Assembly (NCBI GenBank): GCA_039931245.1
Contig: JBDTSH010000021.1
Span: 1-10,586, forward strand
Length of the DNA stretch: 10,586 nt
Direction of reading: 5' to 3'
Source: UBA4729 sp039931245
GTDB taxonomy: Bacteria > Patescibacteriota > Saccharimonadia > Saccharimonadales > UBA4665
The stretch's first letter is position 1. Every line of letters starts with the position of its first letter. Shown here piece by piece: positions 8,112-10,586 of the stretch. The notes under the pieces are model-generated. The model was given only the letters and a program-made list of their open reading frames with translations. It was not told the DNA's origin and ran no database searches. Made by a program: the position numbers and the translations under genes.

Positions 8112-8609
8112 TTAAGTCACCTTAACCTGTTTAACTTCATCGTTGAGTGGAATGTGCCTGCCCTGCCTGACGATCGATAACTCTCGTTCAAAACTGGCAA
8201 TATCAGTAAACCGTCGATAGACACTGGCAAATCGGACGTAGGCGACTTCATTGAGCCGGGCAAGCTGATCCATCACAAGCTCGCCGACACGGGCCGATTT
8301 GACTTCTTGGTCGCCGCACGCGTATAGCTCTTGCTCGATGTTCGTTATGACTTTTTCGAGCTGCAAACTAGTCACCGCTGTCTTCTCGCACGCCCGATAC
8401 AGGCCGTCCAGTAGCTTGGTCCGATTGAACAATTCGCGCGTCCCATCATTTTTGACGACGATGAGTTGCGGTCGTTCCAAACGTTCGTAGGTCGTAAAGC
8501 GCTGACCACAAGCTACGCACATTCGGCGGCGGCGGATTGCCTGGCCATCTGCCACATCACGCGATTCGATCACCTTGACGTCGTCGCTCTGGCATTGGTT
8601 GCATTTCAC
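8112..8609 (-). CDS. nrdR: Transcriptional repressor NrdR
   Basis: NrdR is a nucleotide-sensing repressor of ribonucleotide reductase genes. From the GTG at 8607-8609 the protein has 165 residues, close to the family's usual 150-160. The N-terminal zinc ribbon uses C3, C6, C31 and C34 (KCNQC ... MCVACGQRFTTYER). The remainder, about residues 48-138, is an ATP-cone that reads ATP/dATP, ending in the typical AYVRFASVYRRF. The frame is open 12 codons further to an ATG at 8643-8645. The GTG is preferred because AAGGAGG lies five bases before it and because the protein then begins xKCxxC as in the family. It lies between ftsZ and nrdJ; its placement before nrdJ fits control of that gene. The stop is TAA. 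Confidence 0.95.
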   Translation of the reverse strand: MKCNQCQSDDVKVIESRDVADGQAIRRRRMCVACGQRFTTYERLERPQLIVVKNDGTRELFNRTKLLDGLYRACEKTAVTSLQLEKVITNIEQELYACGDQEVKSARVGELVMDQLARLNEVAYVRFASVYRRFTDIASFERELSIVRQGRHIPLNDEVKQVKVT

Positions 8610-8614
8610 GTCTG

Positions 8615-8621
8615 CCTCCTT
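8615..8621 (-). promoter_or_regulatory. Ribosome binding site that fixes the nrdR GTG start
   Basis: Minus-strand AAGGAGG ends five bases before GTG 8607-8609. It lies inside the longer frame from ATG 8643-8645, and that ATG has no comparable site. Confidence 0.8.
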
Positions 8622-8674
8622 AATCAAAAACACGTTGACCGTCAAAATTGCTCTTTATAAGGAGAACCAACTTT

Positions 8675-8735
8675 GGGGTGCCGTATTTAGATATTTTAGT
8701 TAATGTACCGACACCCCCGTGGCGTTACCGGCCAC
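8675..8735 (-). promoter_or_regulatory. Hairpins in the nrdR 5' leader
   Basis: In minus-strand RNA, GUGGC/GCCAC (8731-8735 with 8719-8723) forms a first stem. GGGGUGUCG (8709-8717) with CGGCACCCC (8675-8683) forms a nine-pair stem with one G-U pair and a 25-base AU-rich loop. On the plus strand that pair would be A-C, so the larger fold suits only the minus transcript. I do not recognise a named riboswitch. Confidence 0.4.
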
Positions 8736-8755
8736 ATATAGCGTCTAGACAGATA

Positions 8756-8784
8756 ACTATAGCCCTAGCTATAGCGTTTTGCAA
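8756..8784 (-). promoter_or_regulatory. nrdR promoter with overlapping palindromic operator
   Basis: On the minus strand TTGCAA (8779-8784), a 17-base spacer and TATAGT (8756-8761) form a good sigma70-like promoter. The perfect inverted repeat CTATAGC-4-GCTATAG (8757-8763 and 8768-8774) covers most of the spacer and five of the six -10 bases. A regulator bound there would block RNA polymerase, and NrdR autoregulation is the natural candidate. The palindrome is not a close match to the classical NrdR box. Transcription from about 8749 leaves a leader of some 140 bases. Confidence 0.6.
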
Positions 8785-8809
8785 GACTTTTTGCGCTGTA
8801 TTATTTATC

Positions 8810-8980
8810 ACAATTTACCCCTGTTATAGCCCCCTATATACCGGCGAACTAGCGCCGGCCGGGCAGCTTACAGTCTAAAGTCAACCGACGTTCGCAGGAG
8901 CGAACGGAAGTAAACTAGCTAGTAATGGTCGTCAACTTAGTTTCGCGAGCTGGCCAAAAGCGAGACCGAGTCGAAGAGTA
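8810..8980. other. ftsZ-nrdR spacer, ftsZ-proximal half
   Basis: Two perfect inverted repeats lie here: CCGGCG/CGCCGG (8841-8846/8853-8858) and CGTTCGC/GCGAACG (8889-8895/8900-8906, loop AGGA). The second is about 75 bases past the ftsZ stop and may end or stabilise the ftsZ message, although no U-tract follows on the minus strand. ACTAGCTAGT (8914-8923) is a 10-base palindrome. No coding frame is convincing. Confidence 0.35.
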
Positions 8981-10309
8981 CTAATCCTTTTTATCTTTGT
9001 CGTCGCTGGTCTCAGCAGCTTTTTCATCACGATGGCGCTTAGCCAAGCGGCGCAAAAATGAAGGCTTTTCGAGATCATCGTCGAGGCTACCACCCCCCAT
9101 TGAGCTCCCTGAGCGATCATCGTCTTTGTCGTCATCTTGCTTGCCGGGCTCCGGGGCATCTTCGTCCTCAATAGTCCAGATGTTCGGGGTCGGCGCATCA
9201 CTAGTAAAATCAGTGACTGGCGTGTCATCCAGGTCCATGTCGAGGTTACTAATGGCACGTTCGTCTTGCTGTGAGGCTTGCGTACTTAGGGGAGTCGGGG
9301 CTGAGTTTGCCTGGCCTGAATCACCGTCCGCTTCGCTACTTTTGGTAAAGTAGGACGCGTCAAAGCCAGTCGCAACGACGGTAATGATAATTTCACCATC
9401 GAGTTCGGGGTTGATAGTAGCGCCAAAAATAATATTAGCATCGGAGTCGGCAGCGGTAGTAATCGTCTCGGCCGCGGCGTGAATCTCGTGCATCGATAAA
9501 TCGTTACCGCCAATCACGTTGAACAAAATTCCCCGAGCGCCATCGATTGAGACTTCCAGTAGCGGTGATTCAATTGCTTGCTGGGCGGCCAGCACAGCAC
9601 GGTTCTCACCACTTGCCCGGCCAATACCCATCAGAGCCGAACCGGCATTGCTCATCACAGTGCGCACGTCAGCAAAGTCAAGATTAATCAAACCATGTAC
9701 TGTGATCAAGTCAGAGATGCCCTGGACACCCTGTCGGAGGACGTCATCGGCAACTTTGAAGGCTTCCATCAACGGTGTCTGGCGATCGATAGTCAGCAAC
9801 AGGCGATCGTTTGGAATAATAATGAGAGTATCGACGGCCTTGCGCAGCTGTTCGATGGCAACATCGGCGTTCTTGCGACGCTTTTCACCTTCAAAAGCAA
9901 AAGGCTTGGTCGCAAAGCCAACGACGAGAATGTTCATATCTTTGGCTATTTGGGCCACCACGTGACCAGCGCCACTACCGGTACCGCCCCCGGCACCAAT
10001 GGTCACAAAGATCATATCAGCGCCTTCGACGGCTTTCGCAATTTCGTCGTGCGATTCGCGAGCAGCTACCTCACCGATGGCCGGATCAGCCCCGGCGCCG
10101 AGGCCGCGGGTTGTGTCCTTACCGATATGGATGGTGTGTTTCGCCTTGGAGAAATGCAGAGCCTGCGCATCGGTATTGACGGCGATGAATTCGACACCCT
10201 CAATCCCCGACTCGATCATGCGGTTGATAGCAGCACCGCCGGCCCCACCGACGCCGATTACTTTAATTTGTGCAAACGTTTCGATGGCTGGTTCGACAAC
10301 TTGTGGCAT
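8981..10309 (-). CDS. ftsZ: Cell division protein FtsZ
   Basis: FtsZ is the tubulin-like GTPase that polymerises at mid-cell to form the division ring. The protein has 442 residues. The N-terminal nucleotide-binding half has GVGGAGG (19-25), NTDAQAL (45-51) and the tubulin signature GGGTGSG (107-113, Ser where many have Thr). IPNDRLL (165-171) follows. The T7 loop NLDFAD (209-214) carries the catalytic aspartates needed for hydrolysis by the next subunit. The globular core ends near 322. Residues about 324-412 form a low-complexity linker rich in Asp and Ser. EKPSFLRRLAKR (414-425) resembles the conserved C-terminal peptide that binds FtsA and other partners. An extra charged tail (426-442) ends DDKDKKD, which is unusual because this peptide normally ends the protein. 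ATG 10307-10309 is supported by AGAGGG six bases upstream. Its own promoter lies about 40 bases upstream. The stop is TAG. Confidence 0.97.
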   Translation of the reverse strand: MPQVVEPAIETFAQIKVIGVGGAGGAAINRMIESGIEGVEFIAVNTDAQALHFSKAKHTIHIGKDTTRGLGAGADPAIGEVAARESHDEIAKAVEGADMIFVTIGAGGGTGSGAGHVVAQIAKDMNILVVGFATKPFAFEGEKRRKNADVAIEQLRKAVDTLIIIPNDRLLLTIDRQTPLMEAFKVADDVLRQGVQGISDLITVHGLINLDFADVRTVMSNAGSALMGIGRASGENRAVLAAQQAIESPLLEVSIDGARGILFNVIGGNDLSMHEIHAAAETITTAADSDANIIFGATINPELDGEIIITVVATGFDASYFTKSSEADGDSGQANSAPTPLSTQASQQDERAISNLDMDLDDTPVTDFTSDAPTPNIWTIEDEDAPEPGKQDDDKDDDRSGSSMGGGSLDDDLEKPSFLRRLAKRHRDEKAAETSDDKDKKD

Positions 10310-10347
10310 TCTTATCCCTCTTATAATTTAGTACTTATTTACCCTGA

Positions 10348-10376
10348 ATTATACGCTATCCACTGTAATAGTCCAA
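10348..10376 (-). promoter_or_regulatory. ftsZ promoter
   Basis: Minus-strand TTGGAC (10371-10376), a 17-base spacer and a perfect TATAAT (10348-10353) predict a start near 10341 and a leader of about 31 bases containing the ribosome site. A 10-base palindrome ACAAATTTGT (10376-10385) abuts the -35 and could bind a regulator. Confidence 0.7.
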
Positions 10377-10387
10377 CAAATTTGTAC

Positions 10388-10403
10388 GGGGCAAACAAGC
10401 CCC
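10388..10403 (-). terminator. Possible weak terminator after the upstream gene
   Basis: GGGGC/GCCCC (10388-10392 and 10399-10403) with a six-base loop lies just past the TAG of the upstream gene and before the ftsZ promoter. There is no U-tract, so it may only be partial. Confidence 0.35.
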
Positions 10404-10410
10404 CACGCGG

Positions 10411-10586
10411 CTACTTTTGGGCGGGGTACGGCATTTTCAAAATTGTATCCACGAGGCGTCCAATTGGACGATATTGCACTAATTTTGTATTCATACCGAG
10501 ATCTGTTCGACCAGCCTTTTTGCCCGTTACTTGGCGGGTCAATAGCGCAACTGCGATGAGTGAGTTATCAGCGGTTAAAGCCTTCC
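10411..10586 (-). CDS. C-terminal end of an unidentified gene upstream of ftsZ
   Basis: The minus frame is open from the window edge for 57 codons to TAG (10411-10413); the other two minus frames stop quickly. It begins with KALTADNSLIAVALLTRQ and ends LVDTILKMPYPAQK. Position directly before ftsZ suggests FtsA, the actin-like partner of FtsZ, but no FtsA motif is visible in this tail. TADNSLIAVA followed by TDLG loosely recalls the TDNAAMIA...DLG end of TsaD, the tRNA threonylcarbamoyl transferase. Neither is secure. About 100 bases and a promoter separate it from ftsZ. Confidence 0.55.
   Translation of the reverse strand, partial: KALTADNSLIAVALLTRQVTGKKAGRTDLGMNTKLVQYRPIGRLVDTILKMPYPAQK

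Noticed and set aside
8648..8878. 76-codon plus-strand frame between ftsZ and nrdR
   Set aside because: It lies over the nrdR promoter, operator and leader on the opposite strand and has no family resemblance.
8932..9258. 108-codon minus frame overlapping the end of ftsZ
   Set aside because: It is an alternative frame of the acidic FtsZ linker, where DNA for Asp/Ser runs reads as Met/Thr/Arg-rich nonsense.
5171..10309. UGA recoding to glycine, known in some CPR lineages
   Set aside because: FtsZ, NrdR and NrdJ read at full length with no in-frame TGA, and glycines at conserved motifs use GGN codons. The four visible genes that end here use TAA or TAG, which neither proves nor requires recoding.
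1..10586. CRISPR array, insertion sequence or prophage
   Set aside because: The repeats in the left part are in-frame protein repeats of uneven spacing. There is no transposase, integrase or phage structural gene besides the fibre-like motifs.

Overview
All genes I can support in this window lie on the minus strand, so transcription runs from the right edge to the left. From right to left the order is: the 3' end of an unidentified gene (10411-10586), ftsZ, nrdR, nrdJ (class II, B12-dependent ribonucleotide reductase), a roughly 740-base gap, and the first 1,477 codons of a giant repetitive surface-fibre gene that runs off the left edge without a stop. The gene content fits a Patescibacteria/CPR genome, possibly Saccharibacteria: a class II NrdJ with a TSCPD-type tail next to nrdR, a compact ftsZ with a highly acidic tail, and a giant membrane-anchored tail-fibre-like protein. 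That lineage call is inference from gene content. No rRNA or tRNA gene is present to confirm it.

Right part (8112-10586). The ftsZ gene has a good sigma70-type promoter (TTGGAC, 17 bases, TATAAT) and a Shine-Dalgarno site. The gene to its right ends about 100 bases upstream of ftsZ; its 57-residue tail is not diagnostic, and FtsA is suggested only by position. A 371-base spacer between ftsZ and nrdR holds a second good promoter (TTGCAA, 17 bases, TATAGT). A perfect 7+4+7 inverted repeat fills most of that promoter's spacer and overlaps its -10, and a structured leader follows. NrdR starts at a GTG preceded by AAGGAGG.

Middle (5063-8111). The nrdR-nrdJ spacer carries several hairpins that compete with each other. 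NrdJ is full length, with all catalytic cysteines and a C-terminal cysteine cluster. A perfect 13-bp hairpin after it is the likely terminator. NrdR is the expected repressor of nrdJ, and probably of its own promoter, so DNA-precursor supply and septum formation are encoded side by side.

Left part (1-5062). The gap contains a small GC-rich islet with alternative hairpins and a long AT-rich tract, then a promoter for the giant gene. The giant protein has a short cytoplasmic head, one transmembrane helix and then more than 1,400 residues rich in Gly, Ser, Thr, Asn and Ala. These contain motifs known from phage tail fibres and eight closely spaced cysteine pairs. It is most simply a membrane-anchored, outward-facing fibre or adhesin, and it is the most unusual element in the window.
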